Program-made: the position numbers and the translations under genes
Notes under the pieces: generated by a model
What the model saw: the letters and a program-made list of their open reading frames with translations, nothing else
Told to the model about the DNA's origin: nothing
The model's database searches: none
In this document: in pieces, positions 63,900 through 64,000 of the stretch
Layout: the number at the start of each line of letters is the position of its first letter
How positions within the stretch are numbered: position 1 is the stretch's first letter
Assembly: GCA_000955875.1 (NCBI GenBank)
Contig: JYOE01000003.1
Span: 62,001-126,000 of the forward strand
DNA from: Terrabacter sp. 28
GTDB lineage: Bacteria > Actinomycetota > Actinomycetes > Actinomycetales > Dermatophilaceae
Direction of reading: 5' to 3'
DNA length: 64,000 nt

Positions 63900-64000
63900 T
63901 CAGGACCTCGTCGACCGGCGGAGGGCGGCCGCGCGGGTGGCGAGGTGGCGCCGCTCCGCCTCGTTCGTCGCCGTCGCGGCAGCCCGCTCGAGGTCCGCCG
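63900..64000 (-). CDS. C-terminal fragment, probable ECF sigma factor (SigJ/DUF6596-like)
   Basis: Only the last 33 residues are inside the window: A-D-L-E-R-A-A-A-T-A-T-N-E-A-E-R-R-H-L and then T-R-A-A-A-L-R-R-S, stop at 63902-63900. The T-N-E-A-E-R-R-H-L pattern is typical of the TPR-like tail of sigma factors with a DUF6596 C-domain. The call is tentative because the rest lies beyond the window. Confidence 0.45.
   Translation of the reverse strand, partial: ADLERAAATATNEAERRHLATRAAALRRSTRS

Overview
The window is a high-GC (about 70% by eye), gene-dense stretch of an actinobacterial chromosome. Frequent GTG starts, 1-8 nt stop/start overlaps, Tat-exported proteins, the folD-DUF3017-mdh neighbourhood and an actinobacterial-type rmlC support this. 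The family is probably Micrococcales/Intrasporangiaceae-like, which is an inference from general gene style and is not proven. I saw no rRNA, tRNA or CRISPR array.

Region 1 (1-21.4 kb) is a surface-polysaccharide locus. It holds dTDP-rhamnose genes (rmlC, rmlA, rmlB, rmlD), two low-molecular-weight tyrosine phosphatases, a Wzz/BY-kinase with a C-terminal tyrosine cluster, two nucleotide-sugar dehydrogenases, three glycosyltransferases, two hexapeptide acyltransferases, a Wzx-like flippase, a Wzy-like polymerase, and an epimerase / WbpL-like initiating transferase / WbpM-like dehydratase trio. The 8.9-19 kb core is visibly less GC-rich than its surroundings and lacks a 7-mer common elsewhere, as expected for an exchangeable cassette.

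Region 2 (21.6-38.1 kb) is mixed. It carries aquaporin Z, a Tat-exported DUF1800/DUF1501 pair, SatD with a membrane protein, a 1,523-residue secreted repeat protein, malate dehydrogenase, an acyltransferase, DUF3017, folD, a GT4 glycosyltransferase and a ferredoxin-reductase-type flavoprotein. Region 3 (38.1-46.8 kb) opens with an IS110-family element inserted into a cluster of ~20-bp dispersed repeats. Its 5' non-coding end looks like a complete bridge RNA whose guides match the observed insertion junctions. A heterodimeric ABC exporter with asymmetric ATP sites, a secreted BNR protein and a DUF559-like protein follow.

Region 4 (46.8-60.2 kb) is a purine/ureide catabolism locus. It contains a fused FdrA-YlbE protein and DUF2877 protein (the oxamate carbamoyltransferase-type set), divergent PucR regulator, xanthine/uracil permease, a three-subunit molybdenum hydroxylase (FAD, 2Fe-2S, Mo subunits), a CoxG-like protein and a nitrilase-family amidohydrolase. 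Region 5 (60.2-64 kb) has a winged-helix regulator with membrane partner and a perfect operator-like dyad, a lipoprotein hydrolase, a GT1 glycosyltransferase, and the C-terminus of a probable sigma factor.

Two families of short dispersed repeats (A: 20 copies in 7 clusters; B: 3 sites) lie between genes, and in one case family A supplies the C-terminal residues of an enzyme. The strongest candidates for new biology are the IS110 bridge RNA aimed at family A repeats, the repeat families themselves, and the fused FdrA-YlbE protein.
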